Assembly: GCF_001984055.1 (NCBI RefSeq)
Contig: NZ_LYVO01000050.1
Span: forward strand, 1 to 50,261
Source of the DNA: Variovorax sp. KK3
GTDB lineage: Bacteria; Pseudomonadota; Gammaproteobacteria; Burkholderiales; Burkholderiaceae_C
Length of the DNA: 50,261 nucleotides
Direction: 5' to 3'
Shown here: one piece after another, positions 1-7,994 of the stretch
Position numbering within the stretch: position 1 is the first letter of the stretch
How the letters are laid out: each line of letters begins with the position of its first letter
The notes under the pieces: model-generated
Told to the model about the DNA's origin: nothing
What the model saw: only the letters and a program-made list of their open reading frames with translations
Database searches by the model: none
Position numbers and translations under genes: made by a program

Positions 1-63
1 GTCGGGGGCCTGAGCGGTGGGCACCGCCAATGGTGGCGGCTGCCGATCGCGGTCAGCCGCCGT

Positions 64-810
64 TCAATCGGCGTCGGCCAGTTCGTCCGCCCGGGCTTGC
101 GCGGCCGCGAAGTCGAGGTCGCCCGAATAGATGGCACGCCCGCAGATCACGCCCTCGATGCCATCCGGCTCCGCCGCGCAGAGCTTGTCGATGTCGGCCA
201 TGTTCGACAGGCCGCCCGAGGCGATCACCGGGATGCTGAGTGCCTGCGCCAGCTTGACGGTGGCCTCGATGTTGATGCCCGACAGCATGCCGTCGCGGCC
301 GATGTCGGTATAGATGATCGACTCGACACCGTAGTCTTCGAATTTCTTGCCCAGGTCGGCCACCTCGTGGCCGGTGAGCTTGCTCCAGCCGTCGGTGGCG
401 ACCTTGCCATCCTTGGCGTCGAGGCCGACGATGATGTGGCCGCCGAAGGCGCTGCACGCGTCCTTGAGGAAGCCGGGGTTCTTGACCGCCGCCGTGCCGA
501 TGATCACGTAGCGCAGGCCATCGTCGATGTAGCGCTCGATCGTGTCGAGGTCGCGAATGCCGCCGCCCAGCTGTACCGGGATGTCGTCGCCCACCTCGCG
601 CAGGATGGCCTTGATCGCCGCGTGGTTCTGCGGCTTGCCCGCAAAGGCCCCGTTGAGATCGACCAGGTGAAGCCGGCGTGCGCCGGCCTCGACCCATCGG
701 CGCGCCATGGCGGCCGGGTCTTCGCTGAAGGTGGTGGACTGGTCCATGTCGCCCTGCTTGAGGCGAACGCAGTGACCATCCTTGAGATCGATCGCAGGAA
801 TGAGGAGCAT
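64..810 (-). CDS. hisA: HisA, ProFAR isomerase
   Basis: Cytoplasmic (beta/alpha)8-barrel enzyme of histidine biosynthesis. It performs the Amadori rearrangement of ProFAR to PRFAR, the substrate of HisH/HisF. The 248-residue length is normal for the family. Visible family motifs are PAIDLKDG with the catalytic Asp8, LGGGIRD near residue 81, GLDAKDG with the second catalytic Asp131, and the phosphate-binding ASGG segment near the C terminus. It is the last complete gene of the his cluster, 43 bases downstream of the hisH stop. The 63 bases after its stop hold no recognisable gene; hisF would be expected just outside the window. ATG start with normal N terminus. Function is secure. Confidence 0.97.
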   Translation of the reverse strand: MLLIPAIDLKDGHCVRLKQGDMDQSTTFSEDPAAMARRWVEAGARRLHLVDLNGAFAGKPQNHAAIKAILREVGDDIPVQLGGGIRDLDTIERYIDDGLRYVIIGTAAVKNPGFLKDACSAFGGHIIVGLDAKDGKVATDGWSKLTGHEVADLGKKFEDYGVESIIYTDIGRDGMLSGINIEATVKLAQALSIPVIASGGLSNMADIDKLCAAEPDGIEGVICGRAIYSGDLDFAAAQARADELADAD

Positions 811-858
811 GGTGCGGGAGTGCGCGGAACGAGCGATGGTGAGCAGCGAAAAACTGCT

Positions 859-1515
859 TCAGGGATTCCAGTGGAGGAAGTTTCGGTAGAGCTGCAACCC
901 ATGGTCCGCGCTCTTCTCGGGGTGGAACTGGGTTGCAAAAATATTATCGCGTGCGATGGCGGCGGTAAAGCGTGCGCCATATTCGGCCTCGCCCGCACTG
1001 TGGCGCGAATCCGCCGGTCGCGCGTAGAAGCTGTGCACGAAATAGAAGTAGCTGCCATCCGGCACCTGCGCCCAGACGGGATGCGGCATGGTCTGGATGA
1101 CCTGGTTCCACCCCATCTGCGGCACCTTGAAGCGGCTGCCGTCGGGCTGGACTTGCCCCTCGAGTTGAAACTTGACCACCTGTCCGGGGATCAGGCCCAG
1201 GCCATCCGTCGGACCCTCGTCGCTGGCCGACAACAGCATCTGCATGCCCACGCAGACGCCGAAGAGCGGCTTGTTCGCGGCGGCCTCGAGCACCGATTCC
1301 TGCAGGCCGGAGTCGCGCAGCTCGCGCATGCAGTCGGGCATGGCGCCCTGCCCCGGCAGCACCACGCGGGTGGCGCGGCGCACCACGTCGGGGTCGGCGG
1401 TGACGAAGACTTCCACGCCGACCTGGTCGGCCGCATGCTGCACCGCCTGCGAGACGGAGCGCAGGTTGCCCATGCCGTAGTCGACGACGGCGACGGTGTT
1501 TCCAGTACGGCTCAG
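859..1515 (-). CDS. hisH: HisH, glutamine amidotransferase subunit of IGP synthase, probable CTG start
   Basis: Class I glutamine amidotransferase that makes ammonia for HisF in imidazole glycerol phosphate synthase. The 218-residue product has the nucleophile Cys88 in GVCVGMQ and the His198/Glu200 pair in FHPEKS. The start is unusual. Between the open frame's upstream limit (1614) and the conserved VAVVDYGMGN segment there is no ATG, and I found no GTG or TTG in a sensible place. A CTG at 1515-1513 overlaps the hisB stop as CTGA and has AAGGGG five bases before it. Its product begins (M)SRTGNTVAVVDYG, the expected HisH length. A start further upstream would lie deep in hisB. Function is certain; the start codon is inferred. 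Confidence 0.93.
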   Translation of the reverse strand: MSRTGNTVAVVDYGMGNLRSVSQAVQHAADQVGVEVFVTADPDVVRRATRVVLPGQGAMPDCMRELRDSGLQESVLEAAANKPLFGVCVGMQMLLSASDEGPTDGLGLIPGQVVKFQLEGQVQPDGSRFKVPQMGWNQVIQTMPHPVWAQVPDGSYFYFVHSFYARPADSRHSAGEAEYGARFTAAIARDNIFATQFHPEKSADHGLQLYRNFLHWNP

Positions 1516-2141
1516 AGCGACCCCTTGGTCGATGGGATGACGCCAGCCGAGCGCGGATCGAGTTCGAGCGCCGCGCGCAGCGCGCGCGCGAAGGCCTTGA
1601 AGACGGTCTCGCACTGGTGGTGGGCGTTGACGCCCTTGAGGTTGTCGATGTGCAGCGTGACGAAAGCGTGGTTCACGAAGCCCTGGAAGAACTCGTGGGT
1701 GAGCTGGGTGTCGAAGCCGCCGATCATGCCGCTGGTGTAGGGCACGTCGATCACCAGCCCGGGGCGGCCCGAGAAGTCGACCACCACGCGGCTGAGCGCC
1801 TCGTCGAGCGGCACGTAGGCATGGCCGTAGCGGCGGATGCCCTTCTTGTCGCCCACCGCCTGGGCCACGGCCTGGCCGAGGGTGATGCCCACGTCTTCCA
1901 CCGTGTGGTGGCCGTCGATGTGCAGGTCGCCCTGGCAGTCGATGTCGAGGTCGATCAGGCCGTGGCGGGCGATCTGGTCGAGCATGTGGTCGAAAAAGCC
2001 GATGCCGGTGGAAAGCTTGGCGCGGCCGGTGCCGTCGAGGTTGACGCGCACGCTGATCTTCGTCTCCGCCGTGTTGCGGGTGACGGAAGCGATGCGCGCG
2101 CCGGCGGCAGTGACTGCTTCGGGGGCCGTGGGGGTGTTCAT
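1512..2141 (-). CDS. hisB: HisB, imidazoleglycerol-phosphate dehydratase (monofunctional)
   Basis: Dehydrates imidazoleglycerol phosphate to imidazoleacetol phosphate. The 209 residues cover only the dehydratase; the phosphatase domain fused in E. coli is absent, as is usual in betaproteobacteria. The two manganese-binding motifs are visible: HHTVED at residues 78-83 and NAHHQCE at 172-178. The ATG start overlaps the hisC stop by four bases (ATGA), and its own stop overlaps the hisH start, so hisC, hisB and hisH look translationally coupled. A separate histidinol-phosphate phosphatase is needed and is not in this window. Confidence 0.97.
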   Translation of the reverse strand: MNTPTAPEAVTAAGARIASVTRNTAETKISVRVNLDGTGRAKLSTGIGFFDHMLDQIARHGLIDLDIDCQGDLHIDGHHTVEDVGITLGQAVAQAVGDKKGIRRYGHAYVPLDEALSRVVVDFSGRPGLVIDVPYTSGMIGGFDTQLTHEFFQGFVNHAFVTLHIDNLKGVNAHHQCETVFKAFARALRAALELDPRSAGVIPSTKGSL

Positions 2142-3232
2142 AGGGAGGCTTCGAGGGCCGCGAGCATCTGCGCGTTCTCGTCGGCGGTTCCGACGGTCAG
2201 GCGCAGGCAGTTCGCGAGCAACGGGTGCATTTTAGAAACGTTCTTCACCAGCACGCCGCGCGCCTTCATGCCCTCGAAGGTCTTGGCGGCATCGGGCAGG
2301 CGGACCAGGATCATGTTGGCATCGCTGGGCCAGCTCTTCACGCCTGGCATCGTGGCCAGTGCTTCGGCGACGCGGGTGCGCTGTTCGCGGATCTGCGCCG
2401 CCTGGGCCGCGAAGACTTCTGCATGCTCCAGCGCGAAAAGCGCGCACTCGCAGTTCAGCACGCTGATGTTGTACGGCGGGCGCACCTTGTCGATCTCGGC
2501 GACGAGCGCCGCCGGGCCGACCAGGTAGCCCAGGCGCACGCCGGCCAAGCCGAACTTGCTGAGCGTGCGCATCAGCAGCACATGGCCGTGCCGCGCCACG
2601 CGGTCGATATAGCTGCGGGCGGCGAAGGGCTGGTAGGCCTCGTCGATCACGACCAGCCCGTCCTGGCGGCCCTGGGCCTGGACGATGCGCTCGACGACGG
2701 TGTCGTCCCAGAGGTTGGCGGTGGGGTTGTTGGGATAGGCCAGGTAGACGATGGCGGGCTTCTCGCGCTCGATGGCGGCCAGCATCGCGGCCTCGTCCAG
2801 TTCGAAATCGGCAGTGAGGGGCACACCGATGAAGCGAAGGCCCTGGAGCTGCGCGCTCATCGCGTACATCACGAAACCCGGCTCAGGCGCGACGATGGCG
2901 GCGCCCGGCACATCGCAGGCCATGGCCAGCAGCGAGATCAGCTCGTCCGATCCGTTGCCCAGCATCAGGCCGAAGCCTTCGGGCACCCTGGCATGGGCCG
3001 CCAGGGCCCGCTGCAGATCGGCGCCGCGCGGCCCGGGATAGCGGTTCAGCGCCAGCGCACCCAGGCGCTCGCCCAATGCCGCCTGCAGCTCGGGCGGCAG
3101 GCCGTAAGGGTTTTCCATGGCGTCGAGCTTGAGCAGGCCGCGTGCGTCCTGCACGGCGTAGGCGTGCATCGATCGGACGTCGGTGCGGATGCGGCACGCC
3201 GCGCGGGCGGTGTCTTCGGAAGCGGAGGTCAT
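2138..3232 (-). CDS. hisC: HisC, histidinol-phosphate aminotransferase
   Basis: PLP-dependent fold-type I aminotransferase that converts imidazoleacetol phosphate and glutamate to histidinol phosphate. The 364-residue protein begins MTSASEDTARAACRIRTDVR; I chose this ATG because it lies 5 bases after the stop of the preceding gene and gives the family length. Visible motifs are ENPYGLP near residue 40, the GNGSDELI cofactor loop near 92, PNNPT near 167, and SKFGLAGVRLGY with the probable Schiff-base Lys226. The gene lies between the small exported protein and hisB. The longer open frame upstream is out-of-frame overlap with hisD and the small gene. Confidence 0.96.
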   Translation of the reverse strand: MTSASEDTARAACRIRTDVRSMHAYAVQDARGLLKLDAMENPYGLPPELQAALGERLGALALNRYPGPRGADLQRALAAHARVPEGFGLMLGNGSDELISLLAMACDVPGAAIVAPEPGFVMYAMSAQLQGLRFIGVPLTADFELDEAAMLAAIEREKPAIVYLAYPNNPTANLWDDTVVERIVQAQGRQDGLVVIDEAYQPFAARSYIDRVARHGHVLLMRTLSKFGLAGVRLGYLVGPAALVAEIDKVRPPYNISVLNCECALFALEHAEVFAAQAAQIREQRTRVAEALATMPGVKSWPSDANMILVRLPDAAKTFEGMKARGVLVKNVSKMHPLLANCLRLTVGTADENAQMLAALEASL

Positions 3233-3237
3233 TCGGA

Positions 3238-3612
3238 TCAGTTGCAGCGATAGCTGTTGCGAAGCGCGGCCGAGACGACCAGCTGCACCGGCATGTCGGC
3301 CTCGTAGCTGTCGGCATTGCGCGTGAGTTCGGTCTGGTAGAGCGTACGCGCCATCGAGGGCTCGAGCCGGCGACCGTTGACGCAGAACAGCGGCTTCTGG
3401 CCGGCACGCTGCTCGGCCTCGCTGGCCTCGCGCAGGCCCTCGACCACGCCGACCAGGTAGTAGTTGGCGTAGAGCTTGCCGTCTTTCTCGTTCGATTCGA
3501 GCAGGCGCAGCTCGCGGATGCTCATGGCTTGGCTGGCAGTGCTTACCGCAAACAAGCCCAGCAGGGCCACGAAACCCAGGCAACGCGAAGACCAGCGCGC
3601 CGCAGATGTCAT
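3238..3612 (-). CDS. Small exported protein resembling the Rap1a/Tai family
   Basis: A 124-residue protein with a Sec signal: basic MTSAARWSSR, a hydrophobic stretch at about 11-24, and a likely cut after STASQA (residue 29). The mature part has the pattern YYLVGVVEGL, then PLFCVNG with Cys77, then a helical tail ending NSYRCN with Cys123. A GxxxG helix, a central Cys followed by a linker, and a terminal Cys resemble the Rap1a/Tai immunity-protein family (PF18602), known from type VI amidase immunity and from many orphans. I cannot run the profile, so the family call is by eye. Its ATG overlaps the hisD stop by one base and hisC starts 5 bases after its stop, so it is embedded in the his operon. 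No effector gene is adjacent. Confidence 0.6.
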   Translation of the reverse strand: MTSAARWSSRCLGFVALLGLFAVSTASQAMSIRELRLLESNEKDGKLYANYYLVGVVEGLREASEAEQRAGQKPLFCVNGRRLEPSMARTLYQTELTRNADSYEADMPVQLVVSAALRNSYRCN

Positions 3613-4937
3613 CACGGCTCCCGGCGCAGGCGCAGCCGCGCGGCCTCGGCGTGGGCCTGCAGGCCTTCGCCCTCGGCCAGCGTCACCGCCACCGGGCCCA
3701 GCACCTGTGCACCCGCCTCGCTGACTTCGATCAGGCTGGAGCGCTTCTGGAAGTCGTAGACGCCCAGCGGCGAGCTGAAACGGGCCGTGCCGCTGGTGGG
3801 CAGCACGTGGTTGGGGCCAGCGCAGTAATCGCCCAGGCTTTCGCTGGTGAAGGCGCCCAGGAAGATCGCGCCGGCGTGGCGCAACAGCGGCTCCCAACGG
3901 GCCGGCTCGCGGCTGCTGACCTCCAGGTGCTCGGGCGCGATGCGGTTGCTGATGGCGCAGGCCTCTTCCATGCTCTTCGTGTGGATCAACGCGCCGCGGC
4001 CGTCGAGCGAGGCCGCGATGATGGCCGCGCGCGGCATGGTCGGCAGCAGGCGGTCGATTTCCTGCTGCACGCGCTCGATGTAGGCGGCGTCGGGGCACAA
4101 CAGGATGCTCTGGGCCAGCTCGTCATGCTCGGCCTGGCTGAACAGGTCCATCGCCACCCAGTCGGGCGGCGTGCTGCCGTCGGCCAGCACCAGGATTTCG
4201 CTGGGGCCCGCGATCATGTCGATGCCCACGGTGCCGAACACGCGACGCTTCGCGGCTGCCACGTAGGCATTGCCGGGGCCGGTGATCTTGTCGACGGCCG
4301 GGATCGTGGCGGTGCCGTAAGCCAGCGCGGCCACGGCCTGGGCGCCGCCGATGGTGAAGGCGCGGGTCACGCCGGCCACGTGTGCCGCGGCGAGCACGAG
4401 CGTGTTCTTCTCGCCGCCGGGCGTCGGCACGACCATGATGATTTCGCCCACGCCTGCCACATGGGCCGGAATGGCGTTCATCAGCACGCTCGACGGGTAG
4501 GCCGCCTTGCCACCGGGCACGTAGATGCCGACGCGGTCGAGCGGCGTGACCTTCTGGCCCAGCAGCGTGCCGTCGGCATCGCGGTAGCTCCAGCTCTCGC
4601 CGCTGGCCTTCTTCTGGGCCTCGTGGTAGCTGCGCACGCGCCGCGCCGCAGCTTCGAGCGCCTCGCGCTGCACGGCAGGCAGGCTGTCGAAGGCGGACTG
4701 CAGCTCGGAGGCGCGCAGCTCGAGCGCGTCGAGGCTGGCGACGTCCAGCCGGTCGAAGCGGCGGGTGTATTCGAGCACGGCCTCATCGCCGCGCTGGCGC
4801 ACGTCGTCCAGGATGTCCACCACCACCTGCTCGATCGCGGCGTCGGTGTCCGCCGACCAATGCAGGCGCGCCTTGAAGTCGGCCTCGAAGGTGGCCGAGG
4901 CTGTCGACAGGCGGGCGGGCGTGGCTTTCAGGTTCAT
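3612..4937 (-). CDS. hisD: HisD, histidinol dehydrogenase
   Basis: Zinc and NAD enzyme catalysing the last two steps of histidine biosynthesis, L-histidinol to histidine. The 441-residue protein from the ATG at 4937 has the expected length. Family landmarks are GPGNAYVAAAKR at 220-231, AGPSEILV at 243-250, SQAEHDE with zinc ligands Gln268 and His271, PEHLEV with the catalytic Glu336/His337 pair, and GDYCAGPNH with Asp370 plus His429 as the remaining metal ligands. It begins one base after the hisG stop. The upstream 60-residue extension of the frame overlaps hisG and is rejected. Confidence 0.97.
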   Translation of the reverse strand: MNLKATPARLSTASATFEADFKARLHWSADTDAAIEQVVVDILDDVRQRGDEAVLEYTRRFDRLDVASLDALELRASELQSAFDSLPAVQREALEAAARRVRSYHEAQKKASGESWSYRDADGTLLGQKVTPLDRVGIYVPGGKAAYPSSVLMNAIPAHVAGVGEIIMVVPTPGGEKNTLVLAAAHVAGVTRAFTIGGAQAVAALAYGTATIPAVDKITGPGNAYVAAAKRRVFGTVGIDMIAGPSEILVLADGSTPPDWVAMDLFSQAEHDELAQSILLCPDAAYIERVQQEIDRLLPTMPRAAIIAASLDGRGALIHTKSMEEACAISNRIAPEHLEVSSREPARWEPLLRHAGAIFLGAFTSESLGDYCAGPNHVLPTSGTARFSSPLGVYDFQKRSSLIEVSEAGAQVLGPVAVTLAEGEGLQAHAEAARLRLRREP

Positions 4938-4938
4938 C

Positions 4939-5580
4939 TCAGGCGGAAGGAATGGCCGACGCGAACGCGTCGATGATGCGGCGGATCGGCGCCTGCTTGA
5001 GCTTGAGCGCGGCCTGGTTGACCACCAGCCTCGCGCTGATGTCCATGATGCGCTCGACCTCGAACAGTTGGTTCGCCTTGAGGGTGTTGCCGGTCGACAC
5101 CAGGTCGACGATGGCATCGGCCAGGCCGGTGAGCGGCGCCAGCTCCATGCTGCCGTAGAGCTTGATCAGGTCCACGTGCACGCCCTTGGTCGCGAAGAAG
5201 TCGCGCGCCAGGCCGACGTACTTGGTCGCCACCTTGATGCGCGAGCCCTGGCGCACGGCCGAGGCGTAGTCGTAGTCCGCGCGCACCGCCACGCTCAGGC
5301 GGCAGGCCGCGATGCGCAGGTCCAGCGGCTGGTAGAGGCCCTGGTTGCCATGTTCCAGCAGCACGTCGAGCCCGGTCACCCCCAGGTCGGCACCGCCGTA
5401 CTGCACGTAGGTGGGCACGTCGGAAGCGCGCACCAGCACCACGCGCACGTCGGGCCGCGAGGTGCCGATGATCAGCTTGCGCGATTTCTCGGGGTCTTCG
5501 CTCACCTCGATGCCGGCGGCCGCCAGCAGCGGCAGGGTCTCGTCGAAGATGCGTCCCTTGGACAGTGCGAGCGTGATCAC
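4939..5580 (-). CDS. hisG: HisG, ATP phosphoribosyltransferase, short form
   Basis: First committed step of histidine synthesis: ATP plus PRPP gives phosphoribosyl-ATP. The 213-residue protein starts at GTG (5580), forming a GTGA overlap with the murA stop. It runs from VITLALSKGRIF to FASAIPSA. DLVSTGNTLKAN near residue 159 is the PRPP-binding region. The C-terminal ACT-like regulatory domain of about 80 residues found in long HisG is missing. Short-form HisG enzymes are known to work and be feedback-regulated in a complex with HisZ, a HisRS-like protein; no hisZ is in this window. The overlap with murA suggests co-translation with cell-wall synthesis. Confidence 0.97.
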   Translation of the reverse strand: MITLALSKGRIFDETLPLLAAAGIEVSEDPEKSRKLIIGTSRPDVRVVLVRASDVPTYVQYGGADLGVTGLDVLLEHGNQGLYQPLDLRIAACRLSVAVRADYDYASAVRQGSRIKVATKYVGLARDFFATKGVHVDLIKLYGSMELAPLTGLADAIVDLVSTGNTLKANQLFEVERIMDISARLVVNQAALKLKQAPIRRIIDAFASAIPSA

Positions 5581-6863
5581 GGCTGGTACTCCGCCGGGCC
5601 GGCGACCCGCTCGATGTCGGCACCCAGGCCGCGCAGCTTGCCTTCCATGCGGTCGTAGCCGCGGTCGAGGTGGTAGATGCGGTCGACCAGCGTCTCGCCA
5701 TCGGCCACCAGGCCGGCGATGACCAGGCTGGCCGAGGCACGCAGGTCGGTCGCCATCACGGTCGCGCCCGACAGCTGAGGCACGCCCTCGATCACGGCCA
5801 CTTTGCCGTCGGTCTGGATCTTGGCGCCCAGGCGCAACATCTCGTCCACGTGCATGAAGCGGTTCTCGAAGATGGTTTCGGTCACAGTCGAGGTGCCCTC
5901 GGCGATCACGTTGAGCGCCATGAACTGCGCCTGCATGTCGGTGGGGAAGCCCGGGTACTCGGTGGTGCGGAAGCTCTGCGCCTTCAGGCGGCCCTGGCTG
6001 CGCACGCGAATGCCTCCATCCACCGCACCGACCTCGGCGCCGGCTTCGCGCAGCTTCTCGATGACGGCGTCCAGGTGGTCGGCGCGGCCATGCCTGAGCA
6101 GCACGTCGCCGCCGGCGGCCGCGACCGCGCACAGAAAAGTGCCGGCCTCGATGCGGTCGGCCACCACGCGGTGGGTCGAGCCGTGGAGTTTGTCGACGCC
6201 CTGGATGTGGATGCGGCTGCTGCCGTGGCCTTCGATCTTCGCGCCCATCTCGATGAGCATCTCGGCCAGGTCGGTGATCTCGGGTTCCTGGGCGGCGTTT
6301 TCGAGCACGGTCTCGCCATCGGCCAGCGCGGCGGCCATCAGGAAGTTTTCGGTGCCGGTGACGGTCACCATGTCGGTGGTGATGCGCGCGCCGTGCAGGC
6401 GCCGGCGTCCGCCTGCGATGCCCGCCACCATGTAGCCGTGCTCGACCACGATGTCCGCGCCCATGGCCTGCAGGCCCTTGATGTGCTGGTCCACCGGCCG
6501 CGAGCCGATGGCACAGCCGCCCGGCAGCGACACCTTGGCCTTGCCGAAGCGCGCGAGCAGCGGCCCGAGGGCGAGCACCGAGGCCCGCATCGTCTTCACC
6601 AGTTCGTAGGGCGCCTCGGGCGTGTGGAGCGCGCCGGCATCCAGCGCCACCGTGCCGTTGTCGTCGCGCTCCGCCGTCACGCCCATGTTGCGCAGCAGCT
6701 TGAGCATGGTCGACACGTCGTTCAGGCGCGGCACGTTGTGCAACGTGATGGGGCGGTCGGTGAGCAGCGCCGCGCACAACTCCGGCAGCGCGGCGTTCTT
6801 CGCGCCGGAAATGAGTACCTCGCCGCGGAGCTGCCGCCCGCCGCGAATCAGGAGTTTGTCCAT
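5577..6863 (-). CDS. murA: MurA, UDP-GlcNAc 1-carboxyvinyltransferase
   Basis: Cytoplasmic first committed enzyme of peptidoglycan synthesis. It transfers enolpyruvate from PEP to UDP-GlcNAc. The 428-residue length is typical. Visible landmarks are the N-terminal SGAKNAALP (Lys22/Asn23), the active-site loop LPGGCAIGSRPVD with Cys117 (the fosfomycin target Cys115 in E. coli), and EYPGFPTDMQAQFMAL. It sits between ibaG and hisG, the same ibaG-murA neighbourhood as in gammaproteobacteria. The GTGA overlap ties it to hisG. The ATG start is 18 bases after the ibaG stop. Confidence 0.98.
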   Translation of the reverse strand: MDKLLIRGGRQLRGEVLISGAKNAALPELCAALLTDRPITLHNVPRLNDVSTMLKLLRNMGVTAERDDNGTVALDAGALHTPEAPYELVKTMRASVLALGPLLARFGKAKVSLPGGCAIGSRPVDQHIKGLQAMGADIVVEHGYMVAGIAGGRRRLHGARITTDMVTVTGTENFLMAAALADGETVLENAAQEPEITDLAEMLIEMGAKIEGHGSSRIHIQGVDKLHGSTHRVVADRIEAGTFLCAVAAAGGDVLLRHGRADHLDAVIEKLREAGAEVGAVDGGIRVRSQGRLKAQSFRTTEYPGFPTDMQAQFMALNVIAEGTSTVTETIFENRFMHVDEMLRLGAKIQTDGKVAVIEGVPQLSGATVMATDLRASASLVIAGLVADGETLVDRIYHLDRGYDRMEGKLRGLGADIERVAGPAEYQP

Positions 6864-6881
6864 GAAAGGTCCGCGAGAAAA

Positions 6882-7124
6882 CTAGGAGTTCTGGGCCGCC
6901 CATTCCGCGGGCGTGAAGGTCTTCATCGAAAGCGCGTGCACCTCGTCCGTGTGCATTTTGGCACCGAGGGTGGCGTAGACGCGCTGGTGTCGCTGGATGG
7001 CGCGCTTGCCCTCGAACTCGGTGGAAACGATGGTGGCGTACCAGTGACGACCGTCACCCTCGAGGGTGATGTGTTCGCAGGGCAGGCCGGCCTGAATGAT
7101 GGATTGGAGTTCTTCGGCAGTCAT
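6882..7124 (-). CDS. ibaG: BolA/IbaG family protein
   Basis: An 80-residue protein from the ATG at 7124 (MTAEELQSIIQAGLPCEHITLEG). It has the BolA fold signature: an alpha/beta core, an invariant His in RHQRVYATLG, and the C-terminal HTDEVHALSMKTFTPAEW. BolA-family proteins partner monothiol glutaredoxins in Fe-S and redox signalling; IbaG is the paralogue encoded beside murA in E. coli, and the same adjacency here supports that assignment over BolA itself. A TTG at 7157 would add 11 residues but would run into the intergenic repeat, so the ATG is preferred. No strong Shine-Dalgarno is visible before it. Confidence 0.88.
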   Translation of the reverse strand: MTAEELQSIIQAGLPCEHITLEGDGRHWYATIVSTEFEGKRAIQRHQRVYATLGAKMHTDEVHALSMKTFTPAEWAAQNS

Positions 7125-7138
7125 AAGAGGGAAAGAGC

Positions 7139-7221
7139 CGGCGCCGGGCCGCCCCAAGGCGGCTCAGCCCCCTCGGGGGGTGGCGTTACGCGAGCGCAGC
7201 GAGTGAAAAGCCTGGGGGCCA
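7139..7221. repeat. REP-like GC-rich palindromic intergenic element
   Basis: Contains two adjacent perfect stems: GCCGCC-ccaa-GGCGGC (about 7149-7164) and CCCCC-tc-GGGGG (about 7170-7182). A degenerate tail with GCGAGCGCAGCG and CCTGGGGGCC follows. The layout resembles an intergenic repeat that I recall as frequent in Comamonadaceae genomes; that recollection is not checked here. It fills almost the whole gap between ibaG and the ABC permease. It could act as a transcript-stabilising or attenuating hairpin. Only this one copy was noticed in the window. Confidence 0.6.
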
Positions 7222-7226
7222 TGTCC

Positions 7227-7994
7227 TTAGCCTCGGATCTTGTAGCCGATGCGTAGGAGGTGGATGGCGATCGCGCTCACGACCAGCCAGGCCCCCCCGA
7301 CAATCGACAGGCTCACCCAGGGCGAAATGTCGCTGATGCCGAAGAAGCCGTAGCGGAACCCGTCGATCATGTAGAAGAAGGGGTTCAGGTGGCTGACCTT
7401 CTGCCAGAACGGCGGCAACGAGTTGATCGAATAGAACACGCCCGACAGAAAGGTCATGGGCATGATCAGGAAGTTCTGGAACACGGCCATCTGGTCGAAC
7501 TTTTCGGCCCAGAGTCCGGCGATCAGGCCCAGCGTACCGAGGATGGCGGCGCCCAGGAAAGCGAACACGACGATCCAGATCGGCGCCTCGAAGCCCGGCA
7601 CCGCGAAGAGCGCCGTCACGATGAAGACCCCCAGGCCCACGGCCAGCCCACGCACGATCGACGAGCCGACATAGGCCATGAACCAGCCCCAGTGCGACAG
7701 CGGCGTCAGCAGCACGAAGACCAGGTTGCCCATGATCTTGCTCTGGATGATCGAGGACGAGCTGTTGGCGAAGGCGTTCTGCAGCACGCTCATCATGACC
7801 AGCCCGGGCACCAGGAAGGCCGTGTAGCTCACCGTCCCGTAAACCTTGACGTGGTCTTCCAGCACGTGGCCGAAGACCATCAGGTAGAGAAGCGCTGTCA
7901 ACACTGGCGCGCCGACGGTCTGGAATCCGACCTTCCAGAAGCGCAGTGTTTCCTTGTAGAGCAGCGCGCGCCAGCCCAGCGCATTGATCATCAT
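7227..7994 (-). CDS. ABC-2 type exporter permease (YadH-like)
   Basis: Integral inner-membrane subunit of an ABC exporter, 255 residues with about six hydrophobic helices (near 26-45, 57-80, 105-130, 137-162, 171-195, 225-245). It carries the typical ABC-2 segments FLVPGLVMMSVLQNAF and FLSGVFYSINSLPPFW. Its ATG overlaps the stop of the ATPase gene (ATGA, 7991-7994), so the two are one exporter. It resembles E. coli YadH and NodJ-like permeases. The substrate is unknown. Its location between the Mla genes and ibaG-murA hints at envelope work, but this is inference only. Confidence 0.88.
   Translation of the reverse strand: MMINALGWRALLYKETLRFWKVGFQTVGAPVLTALLYLMVFGHVLEDHVKVYGTVSYTAFLVPGLVMMSVLQNAFANSSSSIIQSKIMGNLVFVLLTPLSHWGWFMAYVGSSIVRGLAVGLGVFIVTALFAVPGFEAPIWIVVFAFLGAAILGTLGLIAGLWAEKFDQMAVFQNFLIMPMTFLSGVFYSINSLPPFWQKVSHLNPFFYMIDGFRYGFFGISDISPWVSLSIVGGAWLVVSAIAIHLLRIGYKIRG

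Noticed and set aside
1..63. Small inverted repeat GCGGTG-gg-CACCGC downstream of hisA
   Set aside because: Too short, no U-run, and hisF is expected to follow directly, so termination is unlikely.
97..1740. 547-codon plus-strand open frame over hisA, hisH and hisB
   Set aside because: Shadow of three well-supported minus-strand genes; composition is typical of antisense frames in GC-rich DNA.
4939..6903. 654-codon minus-strand frame running through murA into hisG
   Set aside because: The upper two thirds are out-of-frame murA; only the last 213 codons are hisG with a GTG start at 5580.
7125..7157. TTG start extending IbaG by 11 residues
   Set aside because: The added residues (GRPGAGSFPL) are encoded by the repeat element and are not BolA-like.
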